Below, in pieces: positions 27,112-36,371 of a stretch of 64,000 bases of DNA (within the stretch, counting starts at the first letter, position 1; each line of letters begins with the position of its first letter). The translations under genes and the position numbers were made by a program. The notes below the pieces were generated by a model. The model was not told where the DNA came from and ran no database searches. It saw only the letters and a program-made list of their open reading frames with translations. Source of the stretch: Mesonia sp. HuA40 (lineage in GTDB: Bacteria > Bacteroidota > Bacteroidia > Flavobacteriales > Flavobacteriaceae); assembly GCF_008017835.1 (NCBI RefSeq), contig NZ_VRLT01000059.1, positions 186,001-250,000 on the forward strand, given 5' to 3'.

Positions 27112-29886
27112 ATGAAAGAGAAAATTAGATCTATAACAAACAAGTTGAAAATCAACAGTAAAGAGCTTAATTACATCAGCTTAAAAGAACTTGAAAAAGA
27201 ATACGAGCAAATTAAAAAGCTACCCTTTTCAATTAGGATTTTATTGGAAAATGCATTGCGTAATTACGATGATTTTCTGGTGGATGAAAAGCACATACTT
27301 GATTTAATCAATTGGAATCCTTCGGGGAGTAAAAACCCTATTCCCTTTAAGCCTGCTCGAGTTCTTATGCAAGATTTCACCGGCGTACCTGCCGTAGTTG
27401 ATATTGCCGCCATACGTTCTGAGGCAATCCGTAAAGGAAAAGATGGGGCTAAAATAAATCCTAAGGTCCCTGTAGATTTAGTTATCGATCATTCTGTTCA
27501 AGTTGATTTTTTTGGAACCGACTATGCTTATAAAAAGAATGTTGCCTACGAGTATAAACGAAACAAAGAACGTTATGAGTTATTAAAATGGGCGCAAAAT
27601 GCGTTTGATAATTTTACCGTAGTACCCCCAGGAATGGGTATTTGTCATCAAGTGAATTTAGAATATTTGGCTAAAGGAATTGTTGAACGTGATGGTTGGG
27701 CATTTCCAGATACGCTAGTAGGTACAGATTCACATACACCAATGGTTAACGGAATAGGCGTTTTGGGCTGGGGTGTTGGCGGTATAGATGCCGAAGCAGC
27801 ATTACTAGGGCAACCCATTTATTTTTCGAGTCCTAAGGTTATTGGTTTAAAACTTATAGGGCAAAAACCAAAAGGAGTAACTTCTACCGATATGGTTTTA
27901 AAAATAACTGAAACTTTACGGAATTACGGGGTTGTAGGCGATTTTGTTGAAGTATTTGGTTCAGGTCTTGATCATCTTACGGTTCCAGACCGAGCAACTA
28001 TAGCCAATATGTCTCCAGAATTTGGTTGTACAGTGACCTACTTCCCTATAGATCAACGTACGCTTGAATATATGACAGCTACCAATAGAAGTAAAGAACA
28101 GATTGATTTGGTAGAAACGTATTGCAAAGAAAATGGATTTTGGAGAGAAGGATTAGAACAAAGCAACTATAGTGATGTAATTGAAGTAGATCTCTCTCAA
28201 TTAGAGCCTAGTGTTGCGGGGCCAAAATTACCTCAACAAAAAATACCCGTTAGTGAGTTAAAAAATAAATTTAGTGAGATACTGGCCGATGCCCACGGGC
28301 GCGACTACTTAGATTTAGAAAAGAGAGAAACTTGGTATGCCGAAGGCGGTTCTGGGACTCAATTCAGTAAAAAAATAAAAAAAGATCCTGCAAACCCCGA
28401 CATAAAGGTTAAAAAGGATGATAAATTACATGCGGTAAAAATCAAACAAGATTATGAACAATATACTTTAAGTGATGGATCTATTGTAATTGCGGCTATC
28501 ACATCTTGCACCAATACTTCTAACCCCTCTGTTATGCTGGGTGCAGGTTTAATGGCTAGAAAAGCCATAGAAAAAGGTATAGATGTAAAACCTTGGGTAA
28601 AAACCTCTCTAGCCCCCGGTTCAAAAGTTGTTACTAATTATTTAAAGCGAGCCGGACTTTTAGAGGATTTAGAAGCCTTGCGTTTTCATGTTGTTGGTTA
28701 TGGCTGCACTACCTGTATAGGAAACTCAGGTCCCCTACCTCCCCATATTGAAAAGGCTATAGACGAGAACGATTTATTAGTAGCTTCAGTTTTAAGTGGA
28801 AATAGGAACTTTGAAGCTAGAATACATAATAAGGTGGAAATGAATTTTTTAGCCTCACCTATGCTTGTCGTGGCTTATGCAATTGCTGGACGTGTTGATA
28901 TCAACTTATTGGAAGATGTTTTAACCCGAGATGCCAACGGAAATCCGGTTTATTTAAAGGATATATGGCCCGATGAGGAAGAAATTCAAGATGCGATTAA
29001 ATCGGCTACTACGCAAGAAGACTATAAACAAGAGTATGCTGTTATTTTTGACGGTGAAGAGCAGTGGAAACAGCTTAAAGCGCCTTCAGGTTTAAATTAT
29101 GAATGGCGAGAAGATTCTACTTATATCAAAGAGATTCCTTTCTTTAAAGATATAAGTGAAAAAGCAAAACCTTTGTCCAATATAACAAATGCTCGGGTTC
29201 TAGTTAAAGTTGGTGATTCGGTTACTACCGATCATATTTCTCCTGCCGGGCTTTTTTCTGACAGAAGTGAAGCGGGTGAATATTTGCTTAAAAAAGGAAT
29301 AGATAGAAAAATGTTTAACTCATACGGTTCTCGTAGAGGAAATCATGAAGTGATGATGCGTGGTACTTTTGCTAATGTGCGCATGAATAATGAGATTGCT
29401 CAGCGTAAAGGTGGATACACAAATTATTTTCCCGAAAACGAAGAAATGAGTATCTATAAGGCAGCTATGAAATACAAAGCCAACAAAACACCATTAATTG
29501 TGTTAGCTGGTACACAGTACGGTTCTGGCTCTTCTCGTGATTGGGCTGCTAAGGGCACCAACTTATTAGGTGTTAAGGCGGTAATAGCTAGTTCTTTTGA
29601 GAGAATACATCGTTCAAATCTAGTTGGTATGGGTGTATTACCTTTAAAATTTAAAAGTGGTGAAAATGCAAATAAATTAGGACTAAACGGAAAAGAAAAA
29701 TATACCATTACAGGTATAGAAAACGGATTAACCCCAGGAAAAATTCTGTCTGTAACTGCTACAGATGAAAAAGGCAAGAACACGCAATTTGAAGTTGAAC
29801 TTCGATTGGACTCTAAAATTGAAATTGAGTATTTAAAACACGGTGGAATTTTACAGTATGTACTGCGAGAATTTTTATCGGCCTAG
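27112..29886 (+). CDS. acnA: Aconitate hydratase
   Basis: Interconverts citrate and isocitrate in the TCA cycle using a [4Fe-4S] cluster. The 924-residue length and layout are those of the AcnA/IRP1-type enzyme. Cluster cysteines are visible in AITSCTNTSNPSVM and GYGCTTCIGNSGPLP. Other signatures are GTDSHTPMVNGIGVLGWGVG in the catalytic core and, in the swivelling C-terminal domain, DHISPAG, YGSRRGNHEVM and YGSGSSRDWAAKG. It starts 33 bases after the metallophosphatase-like gene, so read-through is possible, but the functional link is not obvious. Confidence 0.97.
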   Translation: MKEKIRSITNKLKINSKELNYISLKELEKEYEQIKKLPFSIRILLENALRNYDDFLVDEKHILDLINWNPSGSKNPIPFKPARVLMQDFTGVPAVVDIAAIRSEAIRKGKDGAKINPKVPVDLVIDHSVQVDFFGTDYAYKKNVAYEYKRNKERYELLKWAQNAFDNFTVVPPGMGICHQVNLEYLAKGIVERDGWAFPDTLVGTDSHTPMVNGIGVLGWGVGGIDAEAALLGQPIYFSSPKVIGLKLIGQKPKGVTSTDMVLKITETLRNYGVVGDFVEVFGSGLDHLTVPDRATIANMSPEFGCTVTYFPIDQRTLEYMTATNRSKEQIDLVETYCKENGFWREGLEQSNYSDVIEVDLSQLEPSVAGPKLPQQKIPVSELKNKFSEILADAHGRDYLDLEKRETWYAEGGSGTQFSKKIKKDPANPDIKVKKDDKLHAVKIKQDYEQYTLSDGSIVIAAITSCTNTSNPSVMLGAGLMARKAIEKGIDVKPWVKTSLAPGSKVVTNYLKRAGLLEDLEALRFHVVGYGCTTCIGNSGPLPPHIEKAIDENDLLVASVLSGNRNFEARIHNKVEMNFLASPMLVVAYAIAGRVDINLLEDVLTRDANGNPVYLKDIWPDEEEIQDAIKSATTQEDYKQEYAVIFDGEEQWKQLKAPSGLNYEWREDSTYIKEIPFFKDISEKAKPLSNITNARVLVKVGDSVTTDHISPAGLFSDRSEAGEYLLKKGIDRKMFNSYGSRRGNHEVMMRGTFANVRMNNEIAQRKGGYTNYFPENEEMSIYKAAMKYKANKTPLIVLAGTQYGSGSSRDWAAKGTNLLGVKAVIASSFERIHRSNLVGMGVLPLKFKSGENANKLGLNGKEKYTITGIENGLTPGKILSVTATDEKGKNTQFEVELRLDSKIEIEYLKHGGILQYVLREFLSA

Positions 29887-29895
29887 ACCTTAAAA

Positions 29896-29928
29896 AGCTC
29901 TCTAAGTTTTTTAAAATCTTAGAGAGCT
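29896..29928. terminator. Shared terminator hairpin between acnA and the ChaN-like gene
   Basis: A perfect 11-bp stem, AGCTCTCTAAG at 29896-29906 pairing with CTTAGAGAGCT at 29918-29928. Read on the minus strand the hairpin is followed by a run of T, which suits the ChaN-like gene; on the plus strand the tract after it is weak. Confidence 0.75.
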
Positions 29929-29931
29929 CAT

Positions 29932-30801
29932 TTAATAGCTTGTAGTCATATCTTCATCCACAACTATAGTATAAGAAGCTCTTTTTTGGTGTATATCTTC
30001 TAGTTTTTTTACCTCTGCTTCTGTTGTTGTACTAATAGTTTTAATTTTTAAATTCTTATTTTGCTGGATTAAGTACCAATAAATGCCATCATAAAAATCA
30101 CTATGGTAAGCCCCATTAAAGTGTATAAACAAATTAGGACGATAATATTTTTTTAAAATGAAATGTGCCATAGTAGCATCTTTAATTGCTTGTGCTTTAG
30201 GAAAATTTGGATTGCTATGACCTCGCATCATTTTCATCATTTTCTTATATCCAGGAAGTTCAGGATCATATGCAATAGGTAAAGGTGCTATAAATTGTTT
30301 TTCTTTACTTGGCAAAGAGTCTAACACCTCAAAACCCTTGCGGTATACCATCCTGGCGTAACGCCTGGGTATATTTGTTGCCACAAATGTTATTTTGTTT
30401 TCTTTGGCAAAATCAACTAGAGGTTTATAATCGGTATGATAATTATTCCACAATCGGGCGAGGCTATCTAAACCACTTTGGTCAATTTCTTGAGCTAAAT
30501 ATTGATTTAATTGAGACTGATTATCGGTTTCGAGCATTTCGGCACCTAAGGTTAAATCTCTTTTCTTATCAAGCTCTTTGATCAACTCCAATTGTATCCA
30601 ATGAGCGATAGGGTTATTGTGCAATTCCCCAAACAAAACAATCTCCTGCTTTGATAGGTCTTTTATCATCCTTTTAAAGGTTACCTTTTTGCCTTTTTCA
30701 TTATAAATTTTAAAAGCAGTTAGCTTTTGACCTTGTAAGACAAAAGTTGAAAATAAACTCAGCAATAAAAAAGAATTTTTAATTTGTTTAGATACGCCCA
30801 T
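29932..30801 (-). CDS. ChaN family haem-binding-type protein
   Basis: A ChaN/EreA-like protein of 289 residues from the ATG at 30801. That start is chosen because it places a clean signal peptide at the N-terminus (NSFLLLSLFSTFVLQGQ); a longer frame to 30852 adds a charged 17-residue extension and overlaps the divergent FMN reductase start. Family motifs are IVLFGELHNNPIAHWIQLEL, the GAEM strand and HFNGAYHSDF. ChaN proteins bind haem at a membrane surface and are often linked to iron uptake; no iron-transport genes are adjacent here. No lipobox Cys is seen, so it is probably periplasmic and soluble. Confidence 0.82.
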   Translation of the reverse strand: MGVSKQIKNSFLLLSLFSTFVLQGQKLTAFKIYNEKGKKVTFKRMIKDLSKQEIVLFGELHNNPIAHWIQLELIKELDKKRDLTLGAEMLETDNQSQLNQYLAQEIDQSGLDSLARLWNNYHTDYKPLVDFAKENKITFVATNIPRRYARMVYRKGFEVLDSLPSKEKQFIAPLPIAYDPELPGYKKMMKMMRGHSNPNFPKAQAIKDATMAHFILKKYYRPNLFIHFNGAYHSDFYDGIYWYLIQQNKNLKIKTISTTTEAEVKKLEDIHQKRASYTIVVDEDMTTSY

Positions 30802-30850
30802 AAATTTATTTTTTGCTAATTTAAGCAATTCAGAAAAAACTTTTTTGCTC

Positions 30851-31360
30851 ATGCGTATTTTAGGAATATCTGGGTCAACTCAAGAGGAAGGGACCAACCA
30901 TAAGTTATTGCGTGCTATAGGGATTGCAGTAGAAAACCCAACAACCTTCACTATTGAGAATCAAATTAATAATATTCCGCTATTTAGTTTAAAACGCCTA
31001 GAAAATCCGCAAAAGCAAATTCAACAACTAAAAGAAAATATAGACCAGGCACAGTTGGTTATCATATGTACTCCAGAATATCTTCATAATATACCTGCAG
31101 CACTCAAAAATATATTAGAATGGTGTACGGCATCGGGTGAGTTTTACCAAAAAAAAGTACTCCCCATAACTTTTACTCCAAAAGAACCACGTGGTGAGAT
31201 GGCGATGCGTTCTTTTTTGCAAAGCCTCAAAGCTTTAAAATGTAACATAAAAACCCATCTTAACCTATACCATCAAGATGTTTTATTAAATGATAAGTCT
31301 TTACAATTGAAGCCAGAAACAAAAGAAATGATTTTGGCCAGCATTGATTTATATCAGTAA
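30851..31360 (+). CDS. NAD(P)H-dependent FMN reductase family protein
   Basis: A 169-residue flavodoxin-fold reductase. The N-terminus MRILGISGSTQEEGTNHKLL carries the FMN phosphate-binding GSTxxxxxN loop, and TPEYLHNIPAALKNILEWCT is the family signature (normally TPEYNxSxPGxLKNxLDW) in the middle. The members reduce FMN or quinones and azo dyes with NAD(P)H. The ATG at 30851 is preferred to a TTG two codons earlier. The gene is divergent from the ChaN-like gene with about 49 bases between starts. Confidence 0.87.
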   Translation: MRILGISGSTQEEGTNHKLLRAIGIAVENPTTFTIENQINNIPLFSLKRLENPQKQIQQLKENIDQAQLVIICTPEYLHNIPAALKNILEWCTASGEFYQKKVLPITFTPKEPRGEMAMRSFLQSLKALKCNIKTHLNLYHQDVLLNDKSLQLKPETKEMILASIDLYQ

Positions 31361-31379
31361 AAAAGTAAACTTAAACTAT

Positions 31380-31387
31380 TAAATTTG
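31380..31387 (+). promoter_or_regulatory. Candidate -7 box TAAATTTG upstream of the P-type ATPase
   Basis: Exact TAnnTTTG match ending 21 bases before the ATG at 31409, in the gap after the FMN reductase stop. No TTG at a suitable distance upstream. Confidence 0.4.
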
Positions 31388-31408
31388 CTCTTTAATCTCA
31401 GTAAATCT

Positions 31409-34057
31409 ATGTTGTTTTATCAAGAAGAAATAAACGCTATTTTAAAAAAATTTAATGTAGATAAAAAACAAGGCTTAAGTAAAGCAGAGGTTGAATCTAG
31501 AATAAAAACTCACGGCTATAATAAATGGCGTACTCACGAATCAAAAAGTTTGTTGAGCCTTTTTCTAGCACAATTACAGGATGCATTAATATATGTGCTG
31601 TTGGTAGCCATAGCTATTACCGCATATATGGGCGAATATATTGACGCTATAATCATTTCGGGGGTTATTTTAATCAATGCAGGTTTAGGGGTTTATCAAG
31701 AGGTAAAAGCGGGGAAAGCTATACAAGCACTACAAAAATTAGCAGCTTTAAAAGCTACCGTTATACGTGAAGGCATTAGACAAATTGTAGATACGTTCAC
31801 TTTGGTACCTGGCGATATCGTGGTGCTAGAAACAGGGCAAATCATACCCGCCGATATAAGGTTAATAACTAGTGTAAATTTACAAGTTGAAGAAGCAGCC
31901 CTTACGGGGGAATCTGTTCCTGTTTATAAAGATGCTAAAACTTTACCTTCTGGTAATCACGTTGTTTTAGGTGAACAAAAAAACATGGTTTTCATGTCAA
32001 CATTAATTAACTATGGGCGTGGATTAGGTGTTGTTGTAGCTACTGGAAGAAAAACAGAAGTAGGTAAAATTGCCGAGAATATTAATACTACAGAAACAAA
32101 AACTCCTTTAGAAATTCGTTTATCTGAGTTGGGAAAAACTTTAGGTAAAATTGCCTTAGGCGTATGTTTTTTATTTTTTATAATTGGTTTTTGGCAAGGT
32201 AGACCTTTAGCAGATCTTTTTTTGACTGCGGTTTCTTTGGCTGTTGCTTCTATTCCAGAAGGTTTAGCAGCCATTGTTGCCATTGTTTTATCTATTGGAG
32301 TAACCAAAATGTCTAAAAAGAACGCCATTATAAAGCGCTTACCGGCGGTGGAGACTTTAGGCTCTGTTAATATTATTTGCAGTGATAAAACCGGTACTTT
32401 AACCATGAATCAAATGAAGGTAATGCAAGCTTACACTTTTAATTCTGGTTTTGTATCTAGGATAAATACTTCAGCAAAAGCTGATTTACTTCAGTTAAGT
32501 AAAATAATGCAATTGTGTAATGATGCAACTTTAACTAAGCATCAGCAAACCGGAGACCCCACCGAGATTGCCCTACTCGACTTTGCAGATCAATTAAACA
32601 TCAATCGTGAACAAATTAATTTAAATTACCAACGAATAGATGAATATCCATTTGATTCCGATCGCAAAATGATGTCGGTAATCGTTACCAATCATGCAAA
32701 AACCGAATTATTGGTAAAGGGAGCAATTGATCAAATATTACCATCTTGTTCGCATATACAAATTGGTACAGAAGTGAAAGAGCTCACGGAGACGAAGAAA
32801 CAAGAAATCTTAAAATCAAGCGAACAAATGTCTGCAAAAGCCTTACGTACTTTAGCAGCAGCATATAAGCCTTACCCTAAAAAAATAGAAAAAGAGAATT
32901 GGGAAAAAGAACTCATTTTTGTTGGCTTTGTGGGTATGATAGATCCACCTAGAAAAGAAGCCAAAAAAGCTATAGCAAAAGCTCATCAAGCAGGTATAGC
33001 AACCTTTATGATTACTGGAGATCACAAACAAACAGCTACTGCTATAGCAAAAGACTTGGGTATTCTTCAAACCGATGATCAAGCTATAACAGGTCACGAA
33101 TGGGATTCTTTAAGCTCAAAAGAACAGCAAGAAAAAATAAATTCTTTACGCGTGTTTGCAAGAGTTTCTCCGCAACATAAAGTTAATGTTGTTAAACGGC
33201 TTCAAGAAACAGGGCACATAGTCTCTATGACTGGAGATGGCGTAAATGATGCCCCTTCATTAAGCCACGCCAACATTGGCGTAGCCATGGGAATAACGGG
33301 AACAGATGTGGCAAAAAACGCATCGGATATTATTCTAACCGATGATAATTTTACTACTATAGTAAGTGCTGTAGAGCAGGGAAGAAATATTTACAGCAAT
33401 ATTAAAAAATCGGTTTTATTTTTACTTACGAGTAACTTAGGAGAGGTTATAGCTATGTTGGTAAGTATTGTACTAGGTATGCCTGTTCCTTTAATAGCTA
33501 CTCAATTGCTTTGGATCAATTTATTAACTGACTCACTCCCAGCTATAGCCTTAGGAATGGATCCCGATGACCCCTCGGTGATGCAACATAAACCTAGACC
33601 TCCTAAAGAAAGTTTTTTTGCGCATAAGCAAGGGCTTAGAGTATTGGCAGGTGGTTGCCTAATTGCTTTGGTTACACTTACGGCCTATACTTATGCTTAC
33701 TCGATAAAGGGCTATTCTCCTTTTGACTCGAGCGTTCCTCAAACCGTTATAGATTATGCTCGCAGTATGGCATTTATGAGTATTATAACTGCGCAGCTAT
33801 TTTATGCTTTGGCTTTTAGACATTATCAAAAGTCAATCTTCAGCCTGGGGCTCTTTTCCAACAAAATTCTTAGTGCAGCTATTGTTTTAGGAGTTGTTTT
33901 ACAATTGGTTTTACTTGAAGTTCCATTCTTACGCGAAGCTTTTAAATTGAGTTCTTTGAGTTTAAACGATTGGGGCATTGTTTTAACATTGGGACTAATT
34001 CCATTGCTTGCAAATGAAATAGTCAAAATTATTTATCGAATTAAAAAGGATAAATAG
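31409..34057 (+). CDS. Cation-transporting P-type ATPase (calcium-pump-like, P2 type)
   Basis: An 882-residue inner-membrane pump that uses ATP to move a cation, most like Ca2+ pumps. Order of domains: N-terminal cation-ATPase domain (GLSKAEVESRIKTHGYNKW), actuator domain with LTGES, membrane helix M4 with SIPEGLAAIVAI, the phosphorylation motif CSDKTGTLTMNQM, nucleotide-binding KGAIDQILPSC, the hinge MTGDGVNDAPSL, and C-terminal helices with LLWINLLTDSLPAIALGMD. PEGL in M4 and NLLTDSLPA in M6 resemble type IIA/IIB calcium ATPases, though Na+ or Mn2+ cannot be excluded. The ATG at 31409 is used; a TTG at 31385 would only add eight residues. Confidence 0.9.
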   Translation: MLFYQEEINAILKKFNVDKKQGLSKAEVESRIKTHGYNKWRTHESKSLLSLFLAQLQDALIYVLLVAIAITAYMGEYIDAIIISGVILINAGLGVYQEVKAGKAIQALQKLAALKATVIREGIRQIVDTFTLVPGDIVVLETGQIIPADIRLITSVNLQVEEAALTGESVPVYKDAKTLPSGNHVVLGEQKNMVFMSTLINYGRGLGVVVATGRKTEVGKIAENINTTETKTPLEIRLSELGKTLGKIALGVCFLFFIIGFWQGRPLADLFLTAVSLAVASIPEGLAAIVAIVLSIGVTKMSKKNAIIKRLPAVETLGSVNIICSDKTGTLTMNQMKVMQAYTFNSGFVSRINTSAKADLLQLSKIMQLCNDATLTKHQQTGDPTEIALLDFADQLNINREQINLNYQRIDEYPFDSDRKMMSVIVTNHAKTELLVKGAIDQILPSCSHIQIGTEVKELTETKKQEILKSSEQMSAKALRTLAAAYKPYPKKIEKENWEKELIFVGFVGMIDPPRKEAKKAIAKAHQAGIATFMITGDHKQTATAIAKDLGILQTDDQAITGHEWDSLSSKEQQEKINSLRVFARVSPQHKVNVVKRLQETGHIVSMTGDGVNDAPSLSHANIGVAMGITGTDVAKNASDIILTDDNFTTIVSAVEQGRNIYSNIKKSVLFLLTSNLGEVIAMLVSIVLGMPVPLIATQLLWINLLTDSLPAIALGMDPDDPSVMQHKPRPPKESFFAHKQGLRVLAGGCLIALVTLTAYTYAYSIKGYSPFDSSVPQTVIDYARSMAFMSIITAQLFYALAFRHYQKSIFSLGLFSNKILSAAIVLGVVLQLVLLEVPFLREAFKLSSLSLNDWGIVLTLGLIPLLANEIVKIIYRIKKDK

Positions 34058-34153
34058 GCGTTTGTATAATTAAAAATTCTGTAAATTTTAACACTAATTA
34101 TGCGCAAAAAATAGTTTTTTGCGTCTACAATTTTTTAGCTCTTACAGAACTTT

Positions 34154-36139
34154 ATGCATATCCCTATTTTACAAGACATTTTGATTTTACTGGGGTTTTC
34201 GGTAATTATTGTTTTTTTACTTCAACGCCTTAAAATACCTTCAATTATCGGTTTTTTGTTTACTGGTATCATAATTGGCCCCAGTGTACTCAGTCTGGTT
34301 ACTGCCGTTGAACAAATAGAAATAATTTCTGAAATTGGCGTTATTATGCTTCTTTTTGTCATTGGAATGGAGCTTTCGATAAAACAATTGGCCTCAATAA
34401 AAAAAACAGTCTTTATAGGTGGGGGGCTTCAGGTTTTACTGAGTATTCTAATTGCAGGAAGTTTTTATTATTTTTTGGGGTTTTCTTGGGAGGAATCAAT
34501 TTTTGTTGGATTTTTATTCTCGCTTTCCAGCACAGCAATTGTATTGAGCGTACTCCAAGATCGAAATGAAATAAACACCAATTACGGTAAAAACACGCTG
34601 GCTATTTTGATATTTCAGGATATCATTGTAGTACCCATGATGCTGTTTACACCTATCATTGCCGGTCAATCGGACAATGTTACCCAAAGTATATTGCTAT
34701 TGTTGCTTAAGACAGCTGTCGTGGTTATTATAACCATAATAAGCGCAAAATATGTGGTTCCCAAACTGTTATATGCCGTGGCTAAAACAAGAAGCAAAGA
34801 ACTATTTTTACTTACCACCATAACCATTTGTTTTGCAGTAGCTTTCCTTACCTCTGAGACTGGATTATCGCTAGCTTTGGGTGCTTTTCTAGCGGGACTT
34901 ATTATATCTGAATCGGAATTTAGTCACCAAGCTACCAATATTATATTACCGTTTAAAGAGCTGTTTACGAGTTTTTTCTTTATCTCAATTGGTATGCTGC
35001 TCGATATTAATTTTTTTCTTGAGAATTTCTTAATAATTATATTGGTTGTATTAGCCTTGTTGCTTATAAAATCTTCTTTAATTGCCTTGTGTATTAGGTT
35101 ATTAGGGTATCAAATGCGAACTGCTATTTTAACTGGATTTGCACTTTTTCAAGTTGGGGAATTTGCATTTATACTTTCTAAGGTGGGCATAGAAAATAAT
35201 TTACTCTCAACCACTACAAACCAGTATTTCCTAGCTATTTCAATAGTGTCTATGATGATTTCACCCTTTGTGATTCTGTATGCAAGCCGTTTTACGGATT
35301 CAGTTCTAGGCAACAAACTAGTTCGCGCTCTACAAAAAAATCCGCAACAGCATGAAGAAGAATTAGAAACTGATGATAAAGAATTAAAAAATCATTTGGT
35401 CATTATTGGCTATGGTATTAATGGTTCTAATCTAGCAAAAGCGGCTTATCAGTGTAATATTCCTTTTGTTGTAATTGAGTATAATGCCGAAACGGTAAAA
35501 AGAGAAAAAAAGAATAATATTCCTATTATTTATGGAGATGCAAGTCATTCGCATATATTAGAAAAAGTTAATGTGGTTCATGCAAGGACAGTCGTGATTG
35601 CCATCTCTGATGATAAAGCGACCAAAGCTATAATTGGCACCATACGAAGTTTATCTAAATCTGTGCATTTAATTGTAAGAACTCGATACATAAAACAGAT
35701 CAACCAATTAATTTCATTAGGGGCAGATGAAGTTATACCTGAAGAGTTTGAAACCTCTGTTGAAATTTTCTCTCGGGTAATGCATAACTTCTTGATTCCC
35801 GAAGAAGATATCCATCATTTTGTTGAATACATTCGTGCCGATAATTACGAATTATTACAAAATAAAAAAGAATTGATACGCACTTATAATCCAAAACCGA
35901 CCCATCCAGAATTTAATATAACTTGCGTGCGCGTTATTCGAGATAGTGGAAAATTAATTCAAAAACCCTTATCTCAACTAAATTTACGTGAAAACTTTGG
36001 TGTCAATATATTGGCCATCAAACGCAAGGGAATTATGATAGACAATGTTGGCCCAGAAGAGAAAATTATGCAGCACGATTTAGTCTTCATAAATGGAAAT
36101 CCTGAGAATATTGAGCGTTTTAATAAAGCATTGGTTTAG
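34154..36139 (+). CDS. CPA2 (Kef-type) monovalent cation:proton antiporter with RCK domain
   Basis: A 661-residue K+ or Na+/H+ antiporter of the CPA2 family. Residues 1-380 hold about 12 helices with family motifs (LLFVIGMELSIKQL, FSLSSTAIVLSVLQDRNE, ALGAFLAGLIISESEF, FFFISIGMLLDINFF). Residues about 410-525 are an RCK_N/TrkA-N nucleotide-binding domain (HLVIIGYGINGSNLAKAAYQ, then an acidic residue in VVIEYN), and a TrkA-C domain closes the protein (LRENFGVNILAIKRKG). Layout is that of KefB/KefC and the YbaL group. Gating by nucleotide is expected from the RCK domain. Likely role is K+ efflux and pH homeostasis. Confidence 0.92.
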   Translation: MHIPILQDILILLGFSVIIVFLLQRLKIPSIIGFLFTGIIIGPSVLSLVTAVEQIEIISEIGVIMLLFVIGMELSIKQLASIKKTVFIGGGLQVLLSILIAGSFYYFLGFSWEESIFVGFLFSLSSTAIVLSVLQDRNEINTNYGKNTLAILIFQDIIVVPMMLFTPIIAGQSDNVTQSILLLLLKTAVVVIITIISAKYVVPKLLYAVAKTRSKELFLLTTITICFAVAFLTSETGLSLALGAFLAGLIISESEFSHQATNIILPFKELFTSFFFISIGMLLDINFFLENFLIIILVVLALLLIKSSLIALCIRLLGYQMRTAILTGFALFQVGEFAFILSKVGIENNLLSTTTNQYFLAISIVSMMISPFVILYASRFTDSVLGNKLVRALQKNPQQHEEELETDDKELKNHLVIIGYGINGSNLAKAAYQCNIPFVVIEYNAETVKREKKNNIPIIYGDASHSHILEKVNVVHARTVVIAISDDKATKAIIGTIRSLSKSVHLIVRTRYIKQINQLISLGADEVIPEEFETSVEIFSRVMHNFLIPEEDIHHFVEYIRADNYELLQNKKELIRTYNPKPTHPEFNITCVRVIRDSGKLIQKPLSQLNLRENFGVNILAIKRKGIMIDNVGPEEKIMQHDLVFINGNPENIERFNKALV

Positions 36140-36213
36140 GGATGTGCGTGTGTTTATGTAATATTTAATGATAAAAAAAATATCAAATCTTATAACTTTT
36201 TAAAAATATTTTC

Positions 36214-36221
36214 TATATTTG
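36214..36221 (+). promoter_or_regulatory. Candidate -7 box TATATTTG for the asnA leader
   Basis: Exact TAnnTTTG match 41 bases before the leader-peptide ATG. Initiation a few bases after the box would put the whole leader ORF, the antiterminator and the terminator in the transcript. No good -33 TTG is seen. Confidence 0.5.
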
Positions 36222-36262
36222 ATTATTATTACAACCAACTACAACTAAAATACTACTTAAAG

Positions 36263-36313
36263 ATGTACTTTCTAAATAATAATAACAATAATAATTTAAC
36301 TGCCTCTGGGTAG
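36263..36313 (+). CDS. asnA leader peptide with seven consecutive Asn codons
   Basis: A 16-codon ORF: Met-Tyr-Phe-Leu, then seven Asn in a row (AAT AAT AAT AAC AAT AAT AAT, 36275-36295), then Leu-Thr-Ala-Ser-Gly and TAG at 36311-36313. It lies between a candidate promoter and an intrinsic terminator, 87 bases upstream of asparagine synthetase. The run of codons for the very amino acid made by the downstream enzyme is the hallmark of a ribosome-mediated attenuator leader. The proposed function, inferred from layout: ribosomes stall on the Asn codons when charged tRNA-Asn is scarce. The peptide itself probably has no function. Too short for ordinary gene finders. Confidence 0.85.
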   Translation: MYFLNNNNNNNLTASG

Positions 36314-36354
36314 CGGTATTGTGTATTATTATTTAATCATCTAGCCTGCTACTT
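36308..36354 (+). promoter_or_regulatory. Candidate antiterminator stem of the asnA attenuator
   Basis: GTAGCGG at 36310-36316 can pair with CTGCTAC at 36346-36352 (seven pairs, one G-U), extendable by two G-U pairs to 36308 and 36354. The 3' strand is the 5' arm of the terminator, so the two structures exclude each other. The 5' strand includes the leader stop codon: a ribosome finishing the leader would cover it and favour termination, while one stalled on the Asn codons would leave it free. Pairing read by eye, no energies computed. Confidence 0.65.
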
Positions 36355-36371
36355 TTAGCAGGCTTTTTTTG
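36343..36371 (+). terminator. Intrinsic terminator (attenuator) upstream of asnA
   Basis: A perfect 9-bp GC-containing stem, AGCCTGCTA at 36343-36351 and TAGCAGGCT at 36356-36364, a CTTT loop, and a run of seven T at 36364-36370. It is 30 bases ahead of the asnA ATG and has no upstream gene to end other than the 16-codon leader, since the antiporter gene stops about 200 bases earlier. Confidence 0.92.

Noticed and set aside
30802-30852. 17-residue N-terminal extension of the ChaN-like protein
   Set aside because: It would put a charged stretch before the signal peptide and overlap the start of the divergent FMN reductase gene.
34103-34123. Hairpin CGCAAAAAA-TAG-TTTTTTGCG after the P-type ATPase as a terminator
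   Set aside because: The stem is mostly A-T, the loop is three bases, and no T tract follows; it may be chance in AT-rich DNA.
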